Source: Gammaproteobacteria bacterium
GTDB taxonomy: Bacteria > Pseudomonadota > Gammaproteobacteria > Methylococcales > Methylomonadaceae
Reading direction: 5' to 3'
NCBI GenBank assembly: GCA_024277935.1
Contig: JAJRUF010000133.1
Coordinates: forward strand, 1 to 64,000
Length of the DNA stretch: 64,000 nucleotides
Numbering within the stretch: position 1 is the first letter of the stretch; every line of letters starts with the position of its first letter. Under the pieces are notes generated by a model. It was not told the DNA's origin. It saw nothing but the letters and a program-made list of their open reading frames with translations, and made no database searches. The translations under genes and the position numbers were made by a program. Of the stretch, positions 27,478-35,464 are shown in pieces.

Positions 27478-28237
27478 TGCACTCTCGTTGCTTTTCAAAA
27501 TAATTCTGTAAATAGCGATTAAACCGCCTAACGGCAATACTTGATGGCTGTATTGCAAGAAAATCATCCAACACAATATCTTCTATTTGTATAGACAAAT
27601 GGAATTTTTGTTCAGGTATTTGATACCATTTTTACACTTTAGTTAAAGTACTTGGGTCACAGCTTATGGTAACAAGGCTTACCAATGCTTTTGCTTGTAA
27701 TGCAATATGTGCAGCACTTCTTTGAAATTTATATTTTACCCCAGGTTCTGAGCGCGTACCTTCGGGGAAAATAATCATTGTTCCCCCTGCTTTTAAGCAA
27801 GCAACGCTGTCACTAATCATTTTTACAGAATCCCCATTACTAATATACCCTGCATTAACAACAGGGCCTTTGGTAAAAGGGTTATGCCACAACTTTTGTT
27901 TTACAATACAATTAGCCGCTGGAATTCTACTGATTAAAAAAACGATGTCAATTAAAGTCGGGTGATTAGCAATAATCAATTGGCCTGGTTTATTAAGCTT
28001 TTCCAAGCCTTTAACTTCATAAGTCATAATGCCAATTTTATGCATTAAACCGATAAAGATATAAAAACTATAATGTATCCACCATTGCGCTCTCAGTTCC
28101 CCCTGATGTTTATTTTTAGATACCCACCTCAATACAGGGAAAATAAAAACTCTTAAAAAAATACCCCCTAAACCAAAAACACTAAAACTTAAACCTGTCG
28201 CAAATAATCGCCAGTAATAGTTGAGTAGTTTGTTCAT
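27470..28237 (-). pseudogene. 1-acyl-glycerol-phosphate acyltransferase-like protein interrupted by an in-frame TAA
   Basis: A PlsC-family acyltransferase of the aryl polyene type with the IANHPTLID (His-x4-Asp) and FPEGTRS motifs. The frame stops at a TAA at 27632-27634 after 201 codons (ending PSTLTKV), then continues without shift for 53 codons that read as the expected C-terminus (KWYQIPEQKFHLSIQIEDIV, later RRFNRYLQNYF) to a TAA at 27470-27472 overlapping the ACP start. So one substitution separates this from a 255-codon gene of normal family length. The catalytic motifs lie before the stop, so a truncated protein might keep some activity. Sequencing error, recent mutation or read-through are all possible. 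Confidence 0.8.
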
Positions 28238-28327
28238 CTAAATGGAAGCAGATTTAATAATCGGCTAAGTTTAACACATTACAATTGTATTAAAGCTTAT
28301 TGATACAGTTTAAGGATCACGTACATC

Positions 28328-29020
28328 TTAAACTTGTTGTTTTTCCCAACACCAACTATGTCTTGGTGTGTGTAATAATAAACTGTCTTGCTGACTGGCT
28401 AAAAAATCAACCAATAGAGGTAACTGTACAGGCTGTTCCCCATCATCCCCGGTATTATTCTGATAACTAAAGCACATCGGTATACCTGCGCCTTTTTTAG
28501 AAACCGTTAATGCAACGGCACAACTTTCATTTACTGTTAACTGATAAGGTTTATCAGGATAAAAATCGACTAAAGGTTCATCATACAAAACAATTAAAAC
28601 TTGCTTTTCCCCTTCGTCAAGTAAGCCCATCGCTTCAATAAAAGCCGCAGCAATACCTTCTTCTCCTGGGGCAATCACTGTACTTTGAATCTTATTTTCA
28701 TACGCCATAGAAAATAACCCTGCGATGGCATTATGTACGGACAAACTAAAGGCTGTAGGTGATATTTCTTCACCTGCCTCAATCACTTCCATCATTTTAA
28801 ATGATTTAGCGAGTTCACCATGAGTAGAGCTAAAAACAGCAGGAATTTTTGAATGCTCTTCAAGACATGGAATTGCGGCACAAAAAACAATTCTGGCAAG
28901 TGGGCTTAAACGCCTTTTTAACATTTTAGGAATTGAAGATAGCAACTCAGCCTGAGAGGTAGCATCACTCGTTAAAGAAGGCCAAACATTCCATTTACCC
29001 AATATAAAGTTATGTTGCAT
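28328..29020 (-). CDS. Beta-ketoacyl synthase-like protein, non-catalytic type
   Basis: A 230-residue protein of the beta-ketoacyl synthase N-terminal-like family found at the head of aryl polyene clusters. It shows the thiolase-fold core (ARIVFCAAIPCLEEHSKIPAVFSSTHGE; SPTAFSLSVHNAIAGLFSMA; IAPGEEGIAAAFIEAMGLL) but is half the size of FabF and has no Cys-His-His triad, so it is likely a chain-length or scaffold partner. First gene of the operon; a 90-base gap follows before the acyltransferase. The promoter should lie in 29021-29200. Confidence 0.8.
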   Translation of the reverse strand: MQHNFILGKWNVWPSLTSDATSQAELLSSIPKMLKRRLSPLARIVFCAAIPCLEEHSKIPAVFSSTHGELAKSFKMMEVIEAGEEISPTAFSLSVHNAIAGLFSMAYENKIQSTVIAPGEEGIAAAFIEAMGLLDEGEKQVLIVLYDEPLVDFYPDKPYQLTVNESCAVALTVSKKGAGIPMCFSYQNNTGDDGEQPVQLPLLVDFLASQQDSLLLHTPRHSWCWEKQQV

Positions 29021-29582
29021 AGTGATATAAAAGAATTGATTTTTAATGATAGTAAATTAATAACAAAAATTTAGTTTTTAGCTCCCATTATAAAAGAAGG
29101 AAGTTGCACCAGCGAATTGATTGTAAACCAATGGGAAACAACCATTCAATAAATCTAAACAAAAAAATATTTATTTTATTTTTTTCTTAACTCAATTATA
29201 AAATAGCTAAGTTGTTCTTGAATAAAGAGTTATTTTTTATGCACAGCACCTGTGGATAACTTTGTGGATAAGCTCTCAATATCCCTCCCAAGCCCTTTGA
29301 ATCCAGCTAATGAATTAAATTGTCTCTTTTTTATACAAAATAAATTAAATTCTTTTATTTCAGCCAGTTACATTTGTCAACAGTCTGAACAATTAATTTT
29401 TTATGCTAAAAAATTGACAAATTAAATATTATATTTTTTTGTGCATAAGTTTTTTAATATACCTTTCAAATCCCTACTTTTACGATGCTTTCAACTTTAT
29501 TATCACAAGGAGTGAGACTTAAGAGTGCCCAGGAAAATATGGATTTTGGTAAAATTCGCCTGTCTACTGGAATTTCCTACTT
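29021..29582. other. Long AT-rich non-coding region with DnaA-box-like sites
   Basis: Between the pigment operon start and a MITE. Two exact DnaA boxes on the minus strand (TTATCCACA, at 29251-29259 and 29263-29271) are flanked by single-mismatch TTATGCACA sites at 29237-29245 (plus) and 29440-29448 (minus). Both sides are very AT-rich. I see no reading frame. It must also hold the promoter of the pigment operon. Confidence 0.5.
29237..29271. promoter_or_regulatory. DnaA-box cluster
   Basis: TTATGCACA (29237), then TGTGGATAA (29251) and TGTGGATAA (29263): the last two are perfect DnaA boxes read on the minus strand, three bases apart. A fourth near-match is at 29440-29448. This could be a DnaA-titrating or regulatory site; origin function is not shown. 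Confidence 0.55.
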
Positions 29583-29741
29583 AGGGAGTTTGATGGAATA
29601 AAGTTACCTATATTGTGAAGAATTTTTGTTTCTGACCAAGCTATCTCAAGAGGCGCATAGCAGGCTACGCAACGATTGAGATCGTTTGGTCAGGAGCAAA
29701 AAGGCAAGCAAGATGGATAACTTTATTTCTTCAGACTCCCT
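29583..29741. mobile_element. MITE-like element, family D copy 3 (diverged)
   Basis: A 159-base element with terminal inverted repeats AGGGAGTTTGATGGAATAAA and, on the other strand at the right end, AGGGAGTCTGAAGAAATAAA. The core shares GAGGCGCATAGC and GGCTACGCAACGA with copies 1 and 2. It abuts the 3' end of dnaQ (stop at 29752). Confidence 0.75.
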
Positions 29742-29751
29742 TTTACACCTT

Positions 29752-30464
29752 TTATTCATCATTCCAAAGGCAAACCCCACTGCTTTGCTTTATCGCTTCC
29801 AAACGGTTTCTATGGGCATCACGTTCTTCTGTTGTGCAAGAAATCACTTTTAATTTTGCTCTATCAGATGACAAGCGAACATCACCTTGCTTAGCTACAT
29901 TTTCTGTCTCATTAAAATCCATTAATGAATACTGCCCTCCTGTCATCACCAAATAGACATCGGCTAATATCTCGGCATCTAATAAAGCACCGTGTAATTC
30001 TCGGTGACTATTATCAATTCCAAAACGCTTACACAAAGCATCTAAACTTGCTCTGGCCCCAGGGTATTTATTTCGTGCAAAAGGTAAAGTATCAAACACA
30101 GTGCTATGCTGTTCTACAGTCGTTTTTTGCCTTTTAGTAATGATAATTCATGGTTTAAAAAACCAACATCGAATGGTGCATTATGAATAACCAGTTCAGC
30201 ACCTTCCGTAAAAGCTAAATAATCATCAACAATATCTTGAAAGCGAGGCTTATCTTGCAAAAATTCATTTGTGATTCCATGCACTTCAATAGCACCCGCA
30301 TCAATTTCTCGGTCAGGGTTTAGATACACATGAAAAGTATTTTTAGTTAATCGCCTATCAATTAGTTCAACACAGCCAATCTCAATTATTTTATGCCCTT
30401 CACGAGGATTTAGTCCTGTTGTTTCGGTGTCTAATACGACTTGTCTAACTGGAGATTTACTCAT
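29752..30464 (-). pseudogene. dnaQ: DNA polymerase III epsilon subunit, split by a one-base frameshift
   Basis: The 3'-5' proofreading exonuclease of the replicase. Exo I (LDTETTGLNP) and Exo II (NAPFDVGFLNHEL) lie in the first frame, which ends at a TAG at 30114-30116; Exo III (ELHGALLDAEILADVYLVM) lies in the second frame (30099-29752), so neither part alone is a complete exonuclease. Across the A6 tract at 30123-30128 a shift of -1 (or one extra A) gives an uninterrupted protein of about 237 residues, reading KGKKTTVEQHSTVFDTLPFA at the join. The ATG at 30464 overlaps the rlmG stop (ATGA). Sequencing error, a true null, or slippage at the A-tract are possible. Confidence 0.85.
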
Positions 30465-31594
30465 AGTTTTTTTACCTGCCAAATAACAAATTTTTTATTA
30501 GCTGCAATTTCTTTACAATTCGAAAACAATCTTTTTAGATTAATAGGGTAGCCTAAATGGCGGTTGCCAATAACCCATAAACTCCCACCTTGTCTTAAGA
30601 CTCTATAAGACTGTTTAAACATGGATATTGCAATTTGGTCACCCACAGTATTTTGTTGATGAAAAGGAGGGTTACAAATGATTAAATCAGCCATCCTTGC
30701 TTCAAATTCAGTTAACCCATCTGTAATATAAAATTCAGCTTTTCTATTAGGGTATGCATGGTTAAAATTTTCTTTTGCTGATGCCACTGCCATATATGAC
30801 TCATCTACAAAATGAATCAAAGTAGCAGGGTGGCTTTCGGCTAACATTAAGCCAACCACTCCATTCCCACAACCAAGGTCGATAATATCGTTTGCTGTTG
30901 TATTTTTAGGTAAATGCTCTAATAAGAACCGAGTACCTATATCTAAACTGGCTCTCGAAAATATATTGGCATGATTACAAATACGATATGAAGTATTTTC
31001 TAAGGTATAGTAGCTAGGGTATGGATTTTTAAATTTTTGCTGTTCAGCCATAACATCAACAAAAATTAAACGTGCTTTTTTCTTTGCCTGAGAGGGCTTT
31101 GTAGGACCAATATATTTTTCCAACATCTTCCAGACATTTGTAGACATTGCTTTCACCATACCGGCAGCCACAATGATAGTATTTTCCGTAATAACCGCTT
31201 GTAAATGGATTAATTGATCCTCTAGTAATGCCAGGGTTTTAGGTATTTTTATCAATACCAGATCAAATGTTTGATTAGGCCAGTTTATAGAGCTGTTTAA
31301 TTGAATTTGACTTTGAGTTATTCCATTTGCTTTAAGGTTTAGTCGAGTTGCTTGTTGAGAGAGCCATGAATCTGAAATAGCAACAAGATTATAGTTATTT
31401 AGAACGGTTACTAATGCTCCAAACTTATCATTTAAAATAAGTAGCCTACTCTCTTCAGCCAAACTTTCTTGCTCAGATACATATTGCAATAAATACTCAT
31501 CAGCAGCATCCCAGGCTCTTAAAGTTTCATTCTTTCTATAAGGTAAGCGTTGTATTTCAAATGTTCCTTGCGGCACATTAAGTAATGTTTCCAT
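30461..31594 (-). CDS. rlmG: 23S rRNA guanine-N2 methyltransferase, RlmG/RsmC type
   Basis: A 377-residue SAM-dependent methyltransferase. The N-terminal half is the degenerate duplicate domain of this family (starting LQ-like FEIQRLPYRKNETLRAWDAADEYLL, close to RlmG); the C-terminal half has the SAM motif IIDLGCGNGVVGLML and the catalytic DLIICNPPFHQQ. RlmG methylates G1835 of 23S rRNA; RsmC (16S G1207) is the alternative but the N-terminus favours RlmG. Its stop overlaps the dnaQ start. Confidence 0.8.
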   Translation of the reverse strand: METLLNVPQGTFEIQRLPYRKNETLRAWDAADEYLLQYVSEQESLAEESRLLILNDKFGALVTVLNNYNLVAISDSWLSQQATRLNLKANGITQSQIQLNSSINWPNQTFDLVLIKIPKTLALLEDQLIHLQAVITENTIIVAAGMVKAMSTNVWKMLEKYIGPTKPSQAKKKARLIFVDVMAEQQKFKNPYPSYYTLENTSYRICNHANIFSRASLDIGTRFLLEHLPKNTTANDIIDLGCGNGVVGLMLAESHPATLIHFVDESYMAVASAKENFNHAYPNRKAEFYITDGLTEFEARMADLIICNPPFHQQNTVGDQIAISMFKQSYRVLRQGGSLWVIGNRHLGYPINLKRLFSNCKEIAANKKFVIWQVKKL

Positions 31595-31668
31595 AAACTG
31601 TTAGTCATTTTTTACTGAGTCGCATTATAACGTAGTAAAATAAGCTTTTTTATCAAGAAAATTATATC

Positions 31669-32589
31669 ATGCATATTCAGTGGTACCCCGGTCATATGCA
31701 TAAGGCCAACAAAGAAATCAAACAAGTACTTCCACAGATAAACCTTATCATTGAAGTATTAGATGCTCGCATACCTTTTAGCAGTCAAAACCCGTTACTT
31801 CAATCCTTACGAGGTGATAAACCCTGTATTAGAGTACTTAGCAAAACTGATTTAGCTGACCCCGAAATAACTTTACTTTGGCAAAATTATCTGGAACGCG
31901 AACAAGGCGTTAAAACATTAGCCGTCACTACTCAGCAACCCGAAAAAATTAAACAAATCACCCAACTCTGCCAACGGATGATTCCAGAAAAAGGGAGCAA
32001 TGATAAAACCATAAAAACCATGATTATGGGAATTCCTAATGTGGGAAAATCGACTATTATTAATATTCTTGCTAATCGTATTATTGCAATTACTGGCAAT
32101 GAGCCGGCTGTTACTAAACGTCAGCAACGTATAAAACTAGATAATAATATTGTATTATCTGATACTCCCGGTGTACTTTGGCCTAATGTTGAAAACAAAA
32201 ATAGTAGTTATCGTTTAGCTGTAACAGGGGCTATAAAAGATACGGCTATTGATTATACTGATATTGCTTTTTTTGCTGCTGAATATTTATTAGAATTTTA
32301 CCCTGAGCAGTTAAAAACACGGTTTCAATTAGATTCATTACCCGATAATGAAACTGAACTGATGGAGGCAATTGGTCGTAAACGTGGTTGCTTACGTGCT
32401 GGAAAACAAGTTGATATGGAAAAGACCAGTAAAATACTGGTCTCAGAGTTTCGCGCGGGAACCATTGGCGGTATAAGCTTAGAAAAACCAGAAATAATTG
32501 AACAAGAATTAGCTGAGCTGGCAATAATTCAACAACAAAAAGTGGATAAAAAAACGAAGCGTAAAAAGAAATGGAAGGAATCCAGGTAA
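31669..32589 (+). CDS. ylqF: Ribosome biogenesis GTPase YlqF/RbgA
   Basis: A 306-residue circularly permuted GTPase: motif order is G4 (SKTDLAD), then G1 (GIPNVGKST), G2 region and G3 (SDTPGVLWP). The N-terminal IQWYPGHMHKA signature is typical of YlqF. It helps a late step of 50S assembly. C-terminal RNA-binding helices end in a lysine-rich tail. Divergent from rlmG; the only plus-strand gene between 16 and 56 kb. Confidence 0.92.
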   Translation: MHIQWYPGHMHKANKEIKQVLPQINLIIEVLDARIPFSSQNPLLQSLRGDKPCIRVLSKTDLADPEITLLWQNYLEREQGVKTLAVTTQQPEKIKQITQLCQRMIPEKGSNDKTIKTMIMGIPNVGKSTIINILANRIIAITGNEPAVTKRQQRIKLDNNIVLSDTPGVLWPNVENKNSSYRLAVTGAIKDTAIDYTDIAFFAAEYLLEFYPEQLKTRFQLDSLPDNETELMEAIGRKRGCLRAGKQVDMEKTSKILVSEFRAGTIGGISLEKPEIIEQELAELAIIQQQKVDKKTKRKKKWKESR

Positions 32590-32624
32590 TCGTCCCACCT
32601 AAAAATCAGCTATGAAAGTAGAAA

Positions 32625-32684
32625 GTAGGATGTGCTGACGCTAGGAAGCGCATCAATTGCGAATGAGCTCACCCCACTCCTACA
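32625..32684. repeat. Palindromic repeat, family A copy 5 (degenerate right arm)
   Basis: The left part, gtaggatgtgctgacgctag and GGAAGCGCATC, matches family A; the right arm has been replaced by gaatgagctcaccccactcctac, which pairs only at its outer edge. It lies between the convergent ylqF and queC genes. Confidence 0.65.
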
Positions 32685-32695
32685 GTGTTTCGTTC

Positions 32696-33367
32696 CTATT
32701 GGTACTCTGTTGGATCTTCAACCAGCGCCTCTTTAAACCCGACCTTTCGCAATCGACAAGCATCACATATCCCACAAGCACGACCGTCTTTATCTGCTGA
32801 ATAACAAGAAACCGTATGCTGATAGTCAACACCTAAAATAATACCTTGTTTGATAATATCAGCTTTACTTAAATTAATAAGTGGAGCGTGTATTTTAATT
32901 TCTTTACCTTCCACGCCTGCTTTTGTTGCTAGATTAGCCAAAGACTGGAAGGCTTCAATAAAAGCGGGCCTACAATCAGGATAACCTGAATAATCAACCG
33001 CATTAACACCAATAAAAATATCGTGGGCAACTAAAACTTCAGCCCAACCCAATGCAAAGGATAAAAAAATAGTATTTCTTGCCGGTACATAAGTAACAGG
33101 AATACCTTGTTGTGGAGTATTCGGAACAGCAATATGATCATCTGTTAGTGCAGAACCACCAATGGATCCTAAACCTAAATTAATCACTTTATGCATCACA
33201 ACTTGATAGTGTTGTGCAATTTTTTTTGCAGCATTAAGTTCAGCATTATGACGCTGGCCATAATCAAAACTTAAAGCATAACATTGGTAACCTTGTTTTT
33301 TAGCTTGTGCTAAAACAGTAATTGAATCTAATCCTCCTGATAAAAGGATAATAGCTTTCTTTTGCAT
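32696..33367 (-). CDS. queC: 7-cyano-7-deazaguanine synthase
   Basis: A 223-residue enzyme converting 7-carboxy-7-deazaguanine to preQ0 with ATP and ammonia in queuosine synthesis. It has the PP-loop [12 protein letters not shown] at residues 8-19 and the C-terminal zinc site [10 protein letters not shown] with an upstream SCY cysteine. Eleven bases downstream of queE; queF lies 12 kb away in this window. Confidence 0.95.
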   Translation of the reverse strand: MQKKAIILLSGGLDSITVLAQAKKQGYQCYALSFDYGQRHNAELNAAKKIAQHYQVVMHKVINLGLGSIGGSALTDDHIAVPNTPQQGIPVTYVPARNTIFLSFALGWAEVLVAHDIFIGVNAVDYSGYPDCRPAFIEAFQSLANLATKAGVEGKEIKIHAPLINLSKADIIKQGIILGVDYQHTVSCYSADKDGRACGICDACRLRKVGFKEALVEDPTEYQ

Positions 33368-33377
33368 GTATTATTTT

Positions 33378-34022
33378 TCACTTCCCTTGGGCATCATCCC
33401 AAAGATATTTATGTAATTGAATTTGAAATCGTACAGGTAAATTATCATTAATAATATTTTCAGCCAATAGTGTTGGATTCATTTTACCCATAACGGGGGA
33501 GAATAAAATTTCACAGCGACTCGCTAGATCATATTGCTGAATAATGGCTTTAGACCATTGGTAATCCGTATCATCAGCAATAACAAACTTAAGCTGATCT
33601 GTAGCCGATAAATATTGAATATTTTGGTAAATATTCTTATCCATCTCACCTGAAGCAGGTGTTTTTATATCCATGACCTTAACGGCTCGGTTATCAACCG
33701 AGGAAATATCAATGGCACCACTGGTTTCTAAAGAGACAATATAGCCTTTATCCAAAAGTTGCCTGATCAATTCATGGGAATTAACTTGGGCTAAAGGCTC
33801 CCCCCCTGTCACGGTAATATATTTAGCTTTATATTGATCAACTTGGTCAATTATTGCTGGTATCGTCTGTTTTTCTCCGCCCGAAAAAGCATAAGCAGTA
33901 TCACAATAGCGACACCTAAGTGGGCAGCCTGTTAAGCGGATAAATACTGTTGGCAAACCAACGGTATTACTTTCACCTTGTAAAGAATAAAAAATTTCTG
34001 TAATACGTAATAATTTATCCAT
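33378..34022 (-). CDS. queE: 7-carboxy-7-deazaguanine synthase
   Basis: A 214-residue radical SAM enzyme forming CDG from 6-carboxytetrahydropterin. The cluster motif CPLRCRYC (CxxxCxxC) is in GCPLRCRYCDTAYAF near residue 32, preceded by FYSLQGES. Start and cpoB stop overlap by one base (TAATG), so the queuosine genes ride on the tol-pal transcript, a common arrangement. Confidence 0.93.
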   Translation of the reverse strand: MDKLLRITEIFYSLQGESNTVGLPTVFIRLTGCPLRCRYCDTAYAFSGGEKQTIPAIIDQVDQYKAKYITVTGGEPLAQVNSHELIRQLLDKGYIVSLETSGAIDISSVDNRAVKVMDIKTPASGEMDKNIYQNIQYLSATDQLKFVIADDTDYQWSKAIIQQYDLASRCEILFSPVMGKMNPTLLAENIINDNLPVRFQIQLHKYLWDDAQGK

Positions 34023-34825
34023 TAACGTTGCATTTCTACCATTTGCTGTAGCTTTTTGGTTGCTAAATGCGCAGCTGTTGTCTGTGGGTGAGCCGCTGTG
34101 ATTTGAGTAAAGTAATCTCGCGCTTTCGCCATGTTTTTTTCTTCAAACTCAATATAACCTAATTTTAACAAAGCATCTGGCACTTTTGGACTTCCAGCAT
34201 ATTTCATCACGACTTTAAGAAATGCTGCTTTAGCAGGTTCCATTTCTTGGTTGGCTTTAAAAGCTTCACCTATCCAATATTGTGCATTATCAGCATATTC
34301 GCTAGCTGGAAAATCTGCAATTAATGCATTAAAGGCAGAGATTGCTTGGTTATTATGTCCATTTCTTAATAGTTCATAAGCTTCCTGGTAACGCTGTTTA
34401 TCTGTAATAACAGGCTTTTCTACCATCGTTTTTGCATGACTGACATTTTCCTTCGTTTTAATGACTGAGCTCGTTTGTGCAGCGGTCAAAGAGCTTTCTT
34501 CACCTGCAATATTTTGTGCTTGCCCTTTAACTTTTGTTAGCTCTTGTAAACGTAAATCCAGGTCGGAATAAATATTTCCTTGTCGTTTTTTTAAATTAGC
34601 AATAGTATGGTTTTGCTCTTCAACAACACCTCTAAGCTGCTGAACTTCTACTTGTAATTGTTCTAAGCGACCTAATATTTCATAAATCACATTTGCAGAA
34701 GCTGCTGACCTGCCTAGCCCTGTGCCTTGAGGATAAACAGAGTTATCAACGACCGGTGGTAATACTCTTGAGGCTGCATACACACTGGAACATGAACACA
34801 ACAGCATAAGCATAATCTTTTTCAT
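34022..34825 (-). CDS. cpoB: Cell division coordinator CpoB (YbgF)
   Basis: A 267-residue periplasmic protein. Signal peptide at 1-17, a trimerising coiled coil (about 45-85, LGRLEQLQVEVQQLRGVVEE), a linker, and a C-terminal TPR domain (about 140-265, YQEAYELLRNGHNNQAISAF through YAGSPKVPDALLKLGYIEF). It links Tol function with PBP1B during septal peptidoglycan synthesis. It follows pal directly. Confidence 0.92.
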   Translation of the reverse strand: MKKIMLMLLCSCSSVYAASRVLPPVVDNSVYPQGTGLGRSAASANVIYEILGRLEQLQVEVQQLRGVVEEQNHTIANLKKRQGNIYSDLDLRLQELTKVKGQAQNIAGEESSLTAAQTSSVIKTKENVSHAKTMVEKPVITDKQRYQEAYELLRNGHNNQAISAFNALIADFPASEYADNAQYWIGEAFKANQEMEPAKAAFLKVVMKYAGSPKVPDALLKLGYIEFEEKNMAKARDYFTQITAAHPQTTAAHLATKKLQQMVEMQR

Positions 34826-35422
34826 TTATTTCACCTGATAAGCAAATTCAACACGACGATTCAGTTGCCAAGAAGCTTCACCTGAACCTTCAGAAGCCGG
34901 TTTTTCTTCACCATAACTGACAACATCTAATTGCTGATTAGGTACTCCTTGTGCAGTTAGCAATCTATAAACAGACTTAGCACGCTGCTCACCTAAAGCA
35001 ATATTATATTCTCTGGAGCCCTGTTCATCAGTATGCCCTTCTAAAATAACTCGCTGTCCTGGGTGTTGCAGTAGATATTGTGCATGCGCTGCAATAACAG
35101 GGATAAAATCTTGTTGAACCTGACTACTATCATGCTTAAAATAAATAGTCTGCTTTGATAAAAGGTTCGCAGGGTCGCTAAATTCAGAGCCTAAACTGCT
35201 TAATGAATTCATAGCATTAGCCTTTAACTCACTTTCTGTTAAACCCTGTGTTAATAACTGATCCCCAGAAATAGAATTATTATCTAAACCGCTTGTTACC
35301 AGTGTTTCTTGCTCATTTTGTAAACCAGACTCTAGCAGATCACCTTTTTTTTCTTCTGAAGTACAAGCTGTTAAGATCACAGTGCTGATTACAAAAGTTA
35401 ACGCTAATTTATTAAATTTCAT
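34826..35422 (-). CDS. pal: Peptidoglycan-associated lipoprotein
   Basis: A 198-residue outer-membrane lipoprotein. The lipobox is VILTAC, with the lipidated Cys at 20. The C-terminal OmpA-like domain (about 90-198) has the diaminopimelate-binding segment LEGHTDEQGSREYNIALGEQ and the conserved arginine stretch RRVEFAY. It tethers the outer membrane to peptidoglycan and is moved by TolQRA/TolB. The stretch at 28-85 is longer than in E. coli Pal and low complexity. Confidence 0.95.
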   Translation of the reverse strand: MKFNKLALTFVISTVILTACTSEEKKGDLLESGLQNEQETLVTSGLDNNSISGDQLLTQGLTESELKANAMNSLSSLGSEFSDPANLLSKQTIYFKHDSSQVQQDFIPVIAAHAQYLLQHPGQRVILEGHTDEQGSREYNIALGEQRAKSVYRLLTAQGVPNQQLDVVSYGEEKPASEGSGEASWQLNRRVEFAYQVK

Positions 35423-35464
35423 TTTTTTAATCTCTTTACTTAAAGTGCTTCAATTTATTAAAGC

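Noticed and set aside
29021-29582. Chromosomal origin of replication
   Set aside because: DnaA boxes alone are not enough; no dnaA, dnaN, gidA or rpmH nearby and no switch in gene direction. Kept only as a DnaA-box cluster.
30114-30135. Programmed ribosomal frameshift in dnaQ as an established fact
   Set aside because: The A6 tract permits a -1 slip, but no upstream Shine-Dalgarno-like stimulator or clear downstream stem is evident, and an indel or sequencing error is simpler.
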